Positions 1 to 9,059 of a DNA stretch of 64,000 nt are shown here, piece after piece. This DNA comes from Rhizobium deserti. Its GTDB lineage: Bacteria; Pseudomonadota; Alphaproteobacteria; Rhizobiales; Rhizobiaceae. A model generated the notes under the pieces. The model was not told the origin of the DNA. It saw only the letters and a program-made list of their open reading frames with translations, and searched no databases. The position numbers were made by a program, and so were the translations under genes. Location of the stretch: the NCBI RefSeq assembly GCF_004358025.1, contig NZ_SMTL01000006.1, positions 168,295 to 232,294 of the forward strand. Direction: 5' to 3'. Numbering within the stretch: the first letter of the stretch is position 1; every line of letters begins with the position of its first letter.

Positions 1-1
1 G

Positions 2-658
2 CGGGCCTTTGTAGAAGCCGTTGGAACGGCGTTCCTGGTTGTTGCAGTAGTCGGATCAGGTATCGCTGCATCAAGGCACGCTCCGGCCGAGCCGTTAGTG
101 GCATCTTTGCTGGTTGCGGTCTCGATAGCAGGTTCGCTTGTCGGACTGATAGTTGCATTGGGGAAGGTGTCCGGGGGGCATTTCAACCCGCTGATCACAT
201 TTACCCAATGGCTGAACCGGGAACGGGGTACTGTCTGTACGGTGGCATATATCGTCGGACAGGTGATCGGCGGCGCAGTGGGCTCAATCCTCGCAGCTGC
301 GATGTTCGGCTCACCTATTCGCACTGCTGTAGATGCTCTCCCCTCTTTTGGGGGCTTCCTGAGTGAACTCGTAGCGGCCGCGGGATTGATGACGGTCGTG
401 CTGGGCTGCGCGCGCAGTACCAAATGGGAGACCGGACCGTTTGCCGTCGGAGCTTGGTTGGTGGCTGCCATCATCGCCACCCCTTCCACTTCCTATGCAA
501 ACCCAGCGGTCACCCTGGCCGCGATTTTCGCACCTGGCCTCGTCGGCCTTTCGCCGCTTACCACGGCCGCGTTCGTTCTGGCACAGATGGCCGGGATGTT
601 TGTCGCCATGGGTATCAATAAGTTAGCTTTTGCCAGCGAGGACATAGTCACTGATTAG
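2..658 (+). CDS. Aquaporin/glycerol-facilitator family channel, 5' end cut by window edge
   Basis: Membrane channel of the MIP family, which passes water or small neutral solutes across the inner membrane. The reading frame is open from base 2, and the first visible residues (RAFVEAVGTAFLVV) are the typical first helix, so only a few residues are missing. The first pore motif reads GGHFNPL (NPL instead of NPA); the second is canonical (SYANPAVTL). Hydrophobic segments fill the protein. MIP channels of this type often sit in arsenic-resistance operons in rhizobia, but no ars gene is visible here and whatever lies upstream is outside the window. Family assignment is firm; substrate is unknown. 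Confidence 0.85.
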   Translation, partial: RAFVEAVGTAFLVVAVVGSGIAASRHAPAEPLVASLLVAVSIAGSLVGLIVALGKVSGGHFNPLITFTQWLNRERGTVCTVAYIVGQVIGGAVGSILAAAMFGSPIRTAVDALPSFGGFLSELVAAAGLMTVVLGCARSTKWETGPFAVGAWLVAAIIATPSTSYANPAVTLAAIFAPGLVGLSPLTTAAFVLAQMAGMFVAMGINKLAFASEDIVTD

Positions 659-802
659 GTGATTACGTCCTGGTTAACCGCCTTCCGCAAAGAGCGCGAG
701 ACTGTCGGCATTTAAGGCTCGCATGCGCAGGTCGCTTCCGTAGGCAGACGAACGCGATGCGATAACATCCCTAGCAATCCCCACCCTATCGGAGAACAGA
801 CA

Positions 803-1480
803 ATGCATATCGAACCCGGAATAGTAGACGGTTCCAAAATCGTACTCAGCTATGCGACAGCAGGTTTCTCGGGCCTTCTCGCTCTCAAATCGGCATCAGG
901 CGACATCAACAGACGCGGCGCTCTGTCATTCATGGCGAGAAGCGCCATCACGACTGCCCTGGTCTTCTGTTTCTTCGAGGTCTTGCCGCACTATCCTGTC
1001 GGCGTCTCGGAGGTACACCTGATTCTTGGCTCGAGCCTTTTCCTCTTGTTCGGGATGGCTCCGGCGGCCATCGGGCTTGCGTTGGGTCTGCTGGCTCAGG
1101 GACTATTTTTCACGCAATACGACCTCCCTCAGTACGGGATGAATGTGACGACGCTTCTTGTTCCTCTCTTTGCGCTCCGGATGGTCGCGTCGCAGACGAT
1201 CGCGCCGGGCATGCGGTACGTCGACCTCAAGTATCGGCAGGCGCTGGCTCTCTCCGTAACCTATCAGGCGGGCATCGTCACATGGGTCGCGTTCTGGGCG
1301 CTATATGGCCACGGCATCGGCATCGATAACCTCGCGTCGATCGGAACCTTCGGTCTGTCGTACATGCTGGTGATCGTAATCGAACCGTTGGCGGACATCG
1401 TTGTCCTTGCCATAGCAAAGTCGAATGCGACTATCGCACGTAGCTCGATCTTTGATCCGCGACTGCTCGGCCAAGCGTGA
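803..1480 (+). CDS. CbiM-like energy-coupling-factor permease
   Basis: Predicted integral membrane protein of 225 residues resembling CbiM/NikM, the substrate-binding permease of cobalt/nickel ECF transporters. The N-terminus starts Met-His-Ile-Glu, matching the family, where the amino terminus and His2 help bind the metal. About six hydrophobic helices follow. The start is supported by a purine-rich GGAGAA stretch 9 bases upstream. No CbiN, CbiQ or CbiO (ATPase) gene is adjacent, so it is either a solo permease or served by components elsewhere. I looked for a cobalamin riboswitch in the 144-base upstream gap and saw none. Confidence 0.7.
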   Translation: MHIEPGIVDGSKIVLSYATAGFSGLLALKSASGDINRRGALSFMARSAITTALVFCFFEVLPHYPVGVSEVHLILGSSLFLLFGMAPAAIGLALGLLAQGLFFTQYDLPQYGMNVTTLLVPLFALRMVASQTIAPGMRYVDLKYRQALALSVTYQAGIVTWVAFWALYGHGIGIDNLASIGTFGLSYMLVIVIEPLADIVVLAIAKSNATIARSSIFDPRLLGQA

Positions 1481-2147
1481 TCATCATCACCAATCTATGC
1501 ACCAGATTTGCGACTGTTGCTCTGCATTTTGCAGCATTATGGAGCCAGGGACACAAAGTTTTGTCGCCACTTAACCCATAAGTGGCGGCAAGGCGTTGAC
1601 ATACGATATAGCCATGCCGGTGTCCGGCTTGTCGTTAAAGATCGGCCTCGCTGAATTTTACTCAGAAATGGCAACGAGACGCTTGGTCTAATGACCAAGC
1701 GCTTCTCAGGGCTGTGGTGCTATATGCATTGGTTGCGCCGGGTTTATCGAAGCTGGAGTGGCTTAGCTGCTCCAGCTCTTTTCTTGTGGAAGGCCTAGAA
1801 GCTCTTCATAGCAGTTTTAAGCAGGGGCCGCCAATTTCCAGCGACTATATTATCTTCTGGATAAGCGGATCATGGACGCATCCATGCCGCGTATTTGAAA
1901 CACCATCAGTAAAAGGACGTTGTGCTCATCCCATGTTCCCGTCATAGCTCGGGCATAGGTAATCCACCTTCTGCCTGGCGAAGGAGGATTGCCTGGATTC
2001 GTGGCACGCTGATTCTGCTCGTCCTCATCAAAACCTCTCAGTCATAAAGCCCGAGAAATGCTACTATTGAAGTCCTTTAATTGGCGGGAGGATTACCGGT
2101 CCGACGCTATATAGAGACTACCCGGATCAAAGGAGACATCGAGGGCC
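1481..2147. other. Non-coding stretch with four hairpins
   Basis: No convincing gene in 667 bases. An open frame at 1714-1947 has no recognisable content. Four stem-loops stand out: 1565-1587 (8-bp arms), 1680-1701 (9-bp arms, TAAT loop), 1751-1777 followed by a T-rich run, and 1961-1990 (10 of 11 pairs). The third looks like an intrinsic terminator. Together they suggest one or more untranslated RNAs or a long leader. Confidence 0.4.
1751..1784 (+). terminator. Probable intrinsic terminator
   Basis: Arms AGCTGGAG (1751-1758) and CTCCAGCT (1770-1777) are perfectly complementary and are followed by CTTTTCTT. It lies about 270 bases past the cbiM-like gene, so it more likely ends a separate short transcript than that gene. 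Confidence 0.45.
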
Positions 2148-2819
2148 ATGGAGACAAGGATCAATTCCGCGCGACAAGCCGTCGAAACGCTCAAGTCCCT
2201 GCCCGTCTGGCTCTTTCTCGGCTTCACCTGCTTTTTCGGTTTATCTCTCGCCTACCAGCCCTTCCGGGCTGTGCTCGAAGAACACGTGATCTATGTGCAA
2301 ATGGCCGCCACCCTCTGCGCCATCATGGCAAGTGCGAAGCTGCTGGACTCTCTGTGGCGGGTGTGGACCGAAAATCGCAAGGCAAGGGCCGTACGTGACC
2401 TACACCGCCTGATCGATGTCTACAGGCCCATTTACGCGCTCTTCCTGACCCGTCGGCCCAGCATGGCCCAGGCTATCCTCTATAATACATTCTTCCAGCG
2501 GCTCGCCCATGCTCGACGTGAATTCAGTAATTATGCAAAGTGGTGTGCCAGGATCAGTAACGGCTGGCGGGCGCTTTTCGACCGCGGCGTATCCGTCTCA
2601 TGGACGATCCAACACCGCGGTGGCTTTCCAATTTCCCAGATCGTCGCCATCGTCGCGGCCAGTCCGCGGGACGTGACTCAGGAACTCCTAAACCTTGTTG
2701 GCTGGGCTGAGAGTTCCCGCGCGGAAGATCCGTGCTACGGGTTCCTCACGGAAGGCGAGATCGCACTCTTTCTCCATATCACGCAACAGCACAACGTCCT
2801 TTCGAAGCGACTCGACTAA
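2148..2819 (+). CDS. Hypothetical protein with two N-terminal membrane helices
   Basis: A 223-residue protein I do not recognise. Residues about 19-37 and 48-66 are hydrophobic enough to span the membrane; the rest is a soluble, mostly helical cytoplasmic region rich in Arg, Trp and Tyr. A strong ribosome binding site (AAAGGAG) precedes the ATG, which argues it is real. It stands alone, between the hairpin-rich gap and the thyX cassette, so context gives no function. Confidence 0.6.
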   Translation: METRINSARQAVETLKSLPVWLFLGFTCFFGLSLAYQPFRAVLEEHVIYVQMAATLCAIMASAKLLDSLWRVWTENRKARAVRDLHRLIDVYRPIYALFLTRRPSMAQAILYNTFFQRLAHARREFSNYAKWCARISNGWRALFDRGVSVSWTIQHRGGFPISQIVAIVAASPRDVTQELLNLVGWAESSRAEDPCYGFLTEGEIALFLHITQQHNVLSKRLD

Positions 2820-3274
2820 TTCCGCACATCGAGCATAACCCGTCACCTTGCACTGACCAGCCGCAGGTCCCTAATCTGGACAGTGTATCGCTGAGACCAA
2901 ATGTCTGCCCTCGTTCTAGTCGAACGACTGAGTCCTTCGGAGCCAAGCACCACTGCTTTCTTTGAGAACGGTCATTGCCGGCTTCCATCGCCGCCGACTT
3001 TTACTACCTATATCCTAGCCGCTCGAGAGGTCAGTTGGCGCAGTGTCTTCAGGGATGCCCATATCGTCTCGGATAGACCCAAAGTCGAAATCGACGCGTC
3101 GCCGCCTCACCCGCCATTGCCACGAATCCGAAGGCCACTAGGAAGCGTCGGCTTTGGGAACAGAAGGACATTGTCCCTTGCGAAAGAGCGATTTCCTATG
3201 AGGGCTACATCCAGCTTCAAATCGGTTGCGGGTTGGACTACAAGACATCACCATAAGCGCAGGGAAGAACCTCG
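2820..3274. other. Intergenic region, no gene seen
   Basis: 455 bases upstream of thyX. An open frame at 2901-3278 gives an arginine- and proline-rich translation with no domain character, and I do not accept it. The promoter of the thyX cassette should lie here; I could not fix -35/-10 elements with confidence. Confidence 0.3.
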
Positions 3275-4213
3275 ATGAGCAAGCTGTCAGAAGATCAGAG
3301 CAACGAGATTGAAGAGGCTCGCAGCAACGTATCTTCTACGCTGCGCGCGGTATCGCCGGGGATGGAGGAGATCCTCTACCGGAGCATGCCGGTTCTAGAC
3401 CACGGCTTCGTGCGCGTTGTCGACTACATGGGCAACGACGGTGCAGTGGTACAGGCGGCCAGGGTTTCCTATGGCCAGGGAACACGGCAGGTTTCCGAGG
3501 ATCGTGCTTTGATCCACTACCTTCTCCGCCACTGGCATACGACGCCGTTCGAGATGGCGGAGATTAAGCTCCATGTTAAAATGCCAATCTTCGTCGCGCG
3601 GCAGTGGATACGCCACCGGATGGCTAGCGTGAACGAGTACTCGGCGCGCTACTCCGTGCTGGACCGGGAGTTCTACATTCCGCGACCGGAACATCTTGCC
3701 GCCCAATCAACTAGCAACAAGCAGGGCCGCGGAGAGGTCGTCGGGCCCCAAGAGGCTGACCGGGTGCTGCGACTGCTCGTCGAGGACGCCGAACGCAACT
3801 ACGACCATTACCTCGAGATGCTCAATTCTAAAGAAGACGGAACGCGGGTTGACGACGCAAGAACTGGCCTCGCGCGAGAACTTGCCCGTATGAACCTCTC
3901 CCTGAACTACTATACCCAGTGGTACTGGAAGACGGACCTACACAATCTCATGAACTTCTTGCGTCTGCGCGCCGACTTACACGCACAGTACGAGATCCGT
4001 GTTTACGCCGAAACCATCCTCGACGTCATGAAGCGCTGGGTACCCATTACTCACGAAGCGTTCGTGGAGCATAGACTGGAAGCGGCCACCTTCTCAGGGG
4101 AAGCGTTGAAGGCATTGCGCCGGCTGCTGGCCGGTGAGAAACTCGAACAGTCGGATACCCGTATGCCGAAGAGAGAATGGGAAGAGTTTCGGGCCAAGCT
4201 CGGCATCGCGTAA
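3275..4213 (+). CDS. thyX: Flavin-dependent thymidylate synthase
   Basis: Makes dTMP from dUMP using methylene-tetrahydrofolate and FAD/NADPH. The 312-residue protein carries the ThyX signature RHRx7S at residues 113-123 ([11 protein letters not shown], continuing SARYS), preceded by [10 protein letters not shown], and the later [11 protein letters not shown] segment that binds dUMP in characterised enzymes. Length is slightly above the usual 220-300 because of an N-terminal extension of about 30 residues. GGGAAG precedes the ATG. Two genes follow with gaps of 23 and 13 bases, so thyX is the first gene of a cassette and may serve it rather than, or in addition to, housekeeping dTMP supply. 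Confidence 0.95.
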   Translation: MSKLSEDQSNEIEEARSNVSSTLRAVSPGMEEILYRSMPVLDHGFVRVVDYMGNDGAVVQAARVSYGQGTRQVSEDRALIHYLLRHWHTTPFEMAEIKLHVKMPIFVARQWIRHRMASVNEYSARYSVLDREFYIPRPEHLAAQSTSNKQGRGEVVGPQEADRVLRLLVEDAERNYDHYLEMLNSKEDGTRVDDARTGLARELARMNLSLNYYTQWYWKTDLHNLMNFLRLRADLHAQYEIRVYAETILDVMKRWVPITHEAFVEHRLEAATFSGEALKALRRLLAGEKLEQSDTRMPKREWEEFRAKLGIA

Positions 4214-4236
4214 ACAGCCCGCAGGAGGAGGTTCCC

Positions 4237-5400
4237 ATGATTTCGCTAGAAGCGCGCCCGGCGGCAACCACTCCGGCTCATATGGTCCCCATCAAGAAGG
4301 GCATTTCGGTACTGGAACTGGAAAGGATCCTGGCTGCCGAAGTCACCGGGCAAGGCAGGAAGATAGACTTCAAGCTGCCTAAAGATGGGCAAAGCGTCGT
4401 ACTTGCGGATATGTGGACGAGCATTGTCCTTGGTACGCTGGCGGCAGGCAATGACCTGCGTTTGATCGCGTGGGGTCTCAAGGAGATTGAGGCCGCCTCT
4501 CGATTTACGACAACGCCAGCTTTCCTCGCTGCGCTTACTATGGCGGACGCCATTGCCGCCGAATTCGGCACCGAAGTGGATCGGGACGCTTTCCAGAAAA
4601 GGCTCTCGCTTACGCAACTAGGTCTGGTCGAACCTGAGAGCGGTGTCGCGCAAACGCTTGTGGAGTTCGATCCCGAATTCAGCGTCGCCCCGGTTCTACG
4701 CGGTGGAAGCGGCTTCGATGCGGTATCTCCGCTTGATCGAAACCGCATATTCGAGAACCTTATCATGAAGTTCCGGCAGCGACTGGAAGTCGCTGCGATA
4801 CGAAACGGCGTTTCTCCTTCAAATGCGGGACCGGCGCGTTCGGTTGCCAGGTTCCTACGAGAACTACACGACAACGCCGTCGAGCATGGATCGCGAGACC
4901 GTAACGGCCGTACCCTGAGCGCTACTCGTATCATGCGCCTGCGTAAGCATGTGGCGAACACCAAAGCACTACTCGTGGAGCGTTGCGGTGACTTCGAACC
5001 ACTTGCCCGGCACGTGTACGAGAGCTTCGCAGAAGGCGGAGGCGCCCCGGCGCTGGTAGAGGCTTCTATTTCCGATTTCGGTCTAGGTATCGTGGACGGC
5101 TTCCTATTAAGTGACGCGGGCAGACGGTACGCTCGCTACGGGCGAAGAGACCTGCTCCAAGCGCTTATCTACGAGAGGCTCAGCTCGAAAAGCAGCGACA
5201 CGTCCGCCGGTCTGGGGCTGCAGAACGCTTTAATCGCGGCGCGGCAGATGGGAGCCTTCGTATCCCTCCGAACCGGGGAGTTCTGGCTTGTCGTGTCTTT
5301 TGCCAGCGACAACGGCGAACCCAAACTAAATGATGTAAGCTCGGCGACCCACAGCCGTGTCGCAGGCACTCACTGGCAAATCCTCTGGACGCAATCCTAA
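4237..5400 (+). CDS. STAS-like plus GHKL-type ATPase protein
   Basis: A 387-residue protein. The C-terminal half has the ATP-binding marks of the GHKL fold (histidine kinase, Hsp90, MutL): N-box FLRELHDNAVEHG (207-219, Asn213), G1 box ISDFGLGI (278-285) and G2 box SAGLGLQNA (323-331). There is no phospho-acceptor histidine domain. Residues 20-110 look like a STAS-type alpha/beta domain (inference). The start is set at 4237 because GGAGGAGG precedes it; an upstream in-frame start at 4177 lies inside thyX. It sits 23 bases after thyX and 13 before the phosphoribosyltransferase-like gene. Likely a switch or kinase-like partner of its neighbours; the specific role is unknown. Confidence 0.75.
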   Translation: MISLEARPAATTPAHMVPIKKGISVLELERILAAEVTGQGRKIDFKLPKDGQSVVLADMWTSIVLGTLAAGNDLRLIAWGLKEIEAASRFTTTPAFLAALTMADAIAAEFGTEVDRDAFQKRLSLTQLGLVEPESGVAQTLVEFDPEFSVAPVLRGGSGFDAVSPLDRNRIFENLIMKFRQRLEVAAIRNGVSPSNAGPARSVARFLRELHDNAVEHGSRDRNGRTLSATRIMRLRKHVANTKALLVERCGDFEPLARHVYESFAEGGGAPALVEASISDFGLGIVDGFLLSDAGRRYARYGRRDLLQALIYERLSSKSSDTSAGLGLQNALIAARQMGAFVSLRTGEFWLVVSFASDNGEPKLNDVSSATHSRVAGTHWQILWTQS

Positions 5401-5413
5401 CAACGGCATCGAA

Positions 5414-7735
5414 ATGCACGTATTTAACGTCAGGCTCGATCGCATAGACCCTGCGATCACGTTGCTCGTGGCGCAGTTTTCGAGCGAGCATTCCGTAGAA
5501 AGCATTCTGGAGCTCATCTACGACGCCTACCCCGGACACAGATCCGCGGCTAGCGCGCTTGTGATGCGTCCAGATGTCAGGGACACCTTCTCACCTGCAG
5601 AGCTTGAGGTCGCGCTCGAAGGCGCGGTGTCGGGTGACAGCCCATTCCTTGAGCGGCTAGCGGCTGCCTGCCAGGACGGCGAACGGTCGTTTGCCCGCTT
5701 CCAGTTGCTCCCGATCTTCATCCTCCATTTCCACGACGGTAAGGCCGTCTTGTCATCCAACATTAATCCGCTCGTGGACGTCCCACCGGACGTGGAACTG
5801 CATCTTGAGAATTATGACGTCGTCGGAGATATCAGGACGGGGGAGATGCGGCACGTAATGAGCGTGTCCGGTGCGCTGCTTCCACCTTTGGAAAACACCT
5901 TCTACGAAAATCCCTCCGGACGTCGGGCCCGGGCGTTTCTCAGGGTCGGCAACATCCAGTACTCGCGTTTGGCAATCGATAGCGTGACGTTCTGGTTGCT
6001 ACCTTACGTGTTCGAGTGCGAAGCGCTGCTTGTCGACACCTGGTCGCTGTCGTCCATAGCATTTAATACCAGCAGGGTTCTGGCCTCCACCAAACAAGGC
6101 AAACCAATCCCGGTAGAAATGCTGAGCCAATACCAGGACAACAGTGCCGAGAGGCGCTCCGCTCTAATTGAGATTCTACAGCGCCTTCTCGCCGATGCCG
6201 GGGGCGGAAAGCAAGGCAATACCCTGAAGGTGACCTGCCTCGTAAGTGTCACTCACACGGGTTCGCTGGTCAACGTTCTGATGGAACAAGTCAGGCTTTC
6301 GGGACTGCCGATCGAGTTGAGCTTCGTGGCTGTGTTCAGGTTGGGACCGGGCGACCGGTTCGAGACGCTTTGCGATCTATCGGAAGACCCCGAATTCGAG
6401 CCACTTACCGCTGAAGAAATGTCAGATCGGTCGGCCGTTCAGATCGACGACAGGGTCTATTTCCCCGTCACCTACACCGATATCCCTTTCGAAGTCGTGC
6501 AGCCACAGGCCAAGATCTTCAAGCCTTTCGTCGACCTGGTGCAAGGTAGCGGCCTTATATCCGTTCACAGGGACCAGGTAGATGATGGAAAGCCAAGACA
6601 TCACGCCGTACATCTGGACACGGAGGTTCTGGCTGGACTGTCGGCCTTCCGCGCGCGCTTTCGGGAAGCCATTCTCGGGCTCGATCCCCTGCCGTCGCTC
6701 GTTTTGTCGCCAGACCACTCGGCTGCGAGAGCGCTGTCCGATCTAGCCTGTCGATTTCTCGAAGAGCACTCTGGCTTGCCTTCCGAGGCAATTTTCCACT
6801 CGAATTTGGATCTCAAAACAGCAGGCCTGGGCGCGAAAGAGGATCTCGCAATCGCCGACCGCTTGGCTCAAACGGAGCCGGATTCGTCGATACTGGTACT
6901 CGACGACTGCTTCATAACGGGAGCGCGTCTTTCGGGATACCAGACGCGTCTGCGCCAAAGAAACATAACCGCGAAGCTGCATTATCTAGTAGCTGTGGCC
7001 CGTCCGGACGATCTGGCGACCTGGGAGGACTTCAAGAGGAAACTCAGTTTCCGGACGAAGGAGTATAAGCAGTATCATCACGACAACACAGTCACCGCTG
7101 TGCTCGAAATCGTCCTGCCGAACTGGCAGCAAGAGAAATGCCCCTGGTGCCAGGAGCGACTTCTTTACGAGCGCCTTGAATCCGAAGGAGACAAGCTGCC
7201 TGGCCGGTACGGCGCGCGGCGCGTACTCCTGGCGCAGCGGGACCTCGGCCTTAGGGACGATCTTTTTCTGGACCCCGAAATCAGCGAGATCAAACTCTAC
7301 CCCGCCTCGATTTTTGCTCCGCCGGACAGCTCTCAGGCCGAGGTTTTCTCGGCCGTTGCAGCCGCCATTCAGGTCCTTCGCATCGCGCCGCCCGCTGGCA
7401 AACCGCGACTTGGCCCCCGCAGACATCCTGTTGCGACCGTTCTCGACTTCAACAAATATCTGCGGACCATGTTCACGGATACCGTTATTCGTGCGTCCTT
7501 CCTCAGAGCTGCAACTTGGGAAGAACTTGTGTATACCGACAGAGAGACGGAGGGGAAACGCTCTGAGCGGATCGCGGAGATAATCGCCAAGAGCGAAGGC
7601 GACGAGGCCAACCTTGCGTTGGAACTCATCCTGGCTGGCGGTCTTATGAAGCTTACTGTTCCGGGCGCTGCCCGGCATGACATCCAGGGCGATGATGATC
7701 GAGCGTTCTTCGAGCTGACAAAAAAGAGACGCTGA
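5414..7735 (+). CDS. Large protein with two phosphoribosyltransferase-like segments
   Basis: A 773-residue protein from the ATG at 5414; an in-frame GTG at 5357 would overlap the previous gene. Residues about 492-508 (SSILVLDDCFITGARLS) match the PRPP-binding loop of type I phosphoribosyltransferases: hydrophobic strand, two Asp, then TGA. A second, weaker copy lies at about 271-310 (strand, SVTHTGSL loop, helix, strand), suggesting a tandem arrangement. A CPWC pair follows at 576-579. The remainder is unrecognised. Neither start has a strong ribosome binding site, so translation is probably coupled to the upstream gene. Predicted role: a nucleotide or nucleobase transfer or sensing reaction linked to ThyX. 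This is inference. Confidence 0.6.
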   Translation: MHVFNVRLDRIDPAITLLVAQFSSEHSVESILELIYDAYPGHRSAASALVMRPDVRDTFSPAELEVALEGAVSGDSPFLERLAAACQDGERSFARFQLLPIFILHFHDGKAVLSSNINPLVDVPPDVELHLENYDVVGDIRTGEMRHVMSVSGALLPPLENTFYENPSGRRARAFLRVGNIQYSRLAIDSVTFWLLPYVFECEALLVDTWSLSSIAFNTSRVLASTKQGKPIPVEMLSQYQDNSAERRSALIEILQRLLADAGGGKQGNTLKVTCLVSVTHTGSLVNVLMEQVRLSGLPIELSFVAVFRLGPGDRFETLCDLSEDPEFEPLTAEEMSDRSAVQIDDRVYFPVTYTDIPFEVVQPQAKIFKPFVDLVQGSGLISVHRDQVDDGKPRHHAVHLDTEVLAGLSAFRARFREAILGLDPLPSLVLSPDHSAARALSDLACRFLEEHSGLPSEAIFHSNLDLKTAGLGAKEDLAIADRLAQTEPDSSILVLDDCFITGARLSGYQTRLRQRNITAKLHYLVAVARPDDLATWEDFKRKLSFRTKEYKQYHHDNTVTAVLEIVLPNWQQEKCPWCQERLLYERLESEGDKLPGRYGARRVLLAQRDLGLRDDLFLDPEISEIKLYPASIFAPPDSSQAEVFSAVAAAIQVLRIAPPAGKPRLGPRRHPVATVLDFNKYLRTMFTDTVIRASFLRAATWEELVYTDRETEGKRSERIAEIIAKSEGDEANLALELILAGGLMKLTVPGAARHDIQGDDDRAFFELTKKRR

Positions 7736-8674
7736 TCATTGCTGTTCCAGCCACGGCTCCCAGGAGTCTCAACTGTGCTGAGACCTGGGCGACCAATTAA
7801 AGATTGCGATTTCGATCCCATGATCCGGAAAATCGCCTGCCCCTCAAGTTCCGACCCGGTCGACCTCGGGCTAGAGGCGAAGTGAGCGCGATCCGGCGAT
7901 ACAGGAGCCGCTCTGCCTAAAAATTCTTAGCTCGCCCGGCGAACGACGGCGTATATCGCTGATTCAGTTGTCGAGCGCGCGGCATCGCTCGCCTCTAGGC
8001 TGTTCAGGCTCGGCTACGAGGTGGTCAGATGCTCTACGCTCGCTGCCGCAATTTCGGCGTGCCTCGAAGCAAGTCCCGTTTATGTGCTTACCGCTGCCGT
8101 CGCGCATGACTCCGGTAGGAACCTCATCCGTTTGATCGCGGCCCATCTCACTTCGACGAGGACAATCGTGCAAACATATGTTTGACATCCTCCGATGCGA
8201 TTTCGATGTCGCTTCGCCGTAGAGGCGGCATTTTCCTTCCGGTACGTCGCTACCTGACCGCCGGCGTGCTGTTGAAACCTCGAGCGGGCTCGTGTGGTTA
8301 AACCCGCCTTTGGGGGCGGAACGGCTTCGTGTCCTACCTCGACAAGTACTTTGCCACATAAACGCGCCGCTCTAGTTCCGGGCAGGACCAGTGGCCCGTG
8401 GTTTCAGGACAGCTGGCAACGTGTGGATCCGGTGTTGTTCACACCCGAGCGACGCTTTCTCAGGCCCGACTGTCGGGAGGCCAAGTCTCCATTTAACGAG
8501 ACGCCCTGTTCGCCGTCGGCGATCTTGGAGCGGCGCCCCTCGAATGGCCGCTTCGCCAAGCTCGGTGTTGTCGGCCGCCCGCTTCGCCCGGACACGGGTC
8601 CTAAATCAGGTACGGTGAACGCCCTGACCGCGCTGGCCACGGCGTCCGTTCGCCCCGGACAACGGTTACCGCCG
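7736..8674. other. Long intergenic stretch with a possible receiver-like relic
   Basis: 939 bases with no well-supported gene. Forward frame 7931-8185 has no start codon but reads like a decayed receiver domain (YIADSVVERAASL, then RLGYEVVRCS); the phospho-acceptor region is not conserved. Open frames at 7964-8359 (minus) and 8294-8959 (plus) have compositionally odd translations and are rejected. The only other structure is the hairpin just after the PRTase-like gene. Confidence 0.25.
7759..7789 (+). terminator. Hairpin after the thyX cassette
   Basis: Arms CCCAG-ga-GTCTCA (7759-7771) and TGAGAC-CTGGG (7779-7789) pair over 11 bases, starting 23 bases past the stop codon. No T-run follows, so it may be a Rho-dependent or 3'-stabilising structure rather than a classic terminator. 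Confidence 0.4.
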
Positions 8675-9055
8675 TTAGGATGGTGGTCGCTTAGGGACCT
8701 CGCGGAACACGAGCTCGATCAGAATCCCACCCGGCGTCCTGACAAACAGACGCCGCTCGCCAAGCTCGGGCAGGTCCATAGTCGAATAGGGCATGCCCTC
8801 GACGTCGAGTGTTCGCCTGAAGTCATCGTAGCCATCGAGGCGAAACGCGACGTGGTCAATGCCCTCTGCGTTCCGGGCGGCAGGAGTGCCGTCACCCGGG
8901 ATGAGATGCACGACCGGCTGGGCACCATCGTAAAGCCAATATCCCGGAAATCCGAATGACGGGCGATATCCGACCACGAGGCCCAAAAGGCCTTCGAGAA
9001 ATTTCCTCGTTCCCTCAAGGTCGGCAGTCCGTAGAGTGACGTGATCCAGCCGCAT
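8675..9055 (-). CDS. VOC (glyoxalase/bleomycin-resistance) family protein
   Basis: A 126-residue single-unit VOC protein of two beta-alpha-beta-beta-beta modules. Metal-ligand positions fit the family: His5 in RLDHVTL, a His in PVVHLIP, a His in IDHVAF and a Glu in LIELVF. Members bind a metal and act as isomerases, dioxygenases or drug-binding proteins; the substrate cannot be told. The gene starts 4 bases after the stop of the SDR gene, with GGGTGA over that stop as ribosome binding site, so the two are translationally coupled and probably modify related compounds. Confidence 0.85.
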   Translation of the reverse strand: MRLDHVTLRTADLEGTRKFLEGLLGLVVGYRPSFGFPGYWLYDGAQPVVHLIPGDGTPAARNAEGIDHVAFRLDGYDDFRRTLDVEGMPYSTMDLPELGERRLFVRTPGGILIELVFREVPKRPPS

Positions 9056-9059
9056 CTGA

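Noticed and set aside
661..802. Possible cobalamin or metal riboswitch before the CbiM-like gene
   Set aside because: No B12-box-like or other known conserved core found in the short gap.
2901..3278. 125-codon frame before thyX
   Set aside because: Low-complexity basic translation overlapping the thyX start; no ribosome binding site.
7964..8359. 131-codon minus-strand frame
   Set aside because: Arg/Ser/Gly-rich translation, no binding site, no domain.
8294..8959. 221-codon plus-strand frame
   Set aside because: Overlaps the VOC gene on the other strand and has no protein-like pattern.
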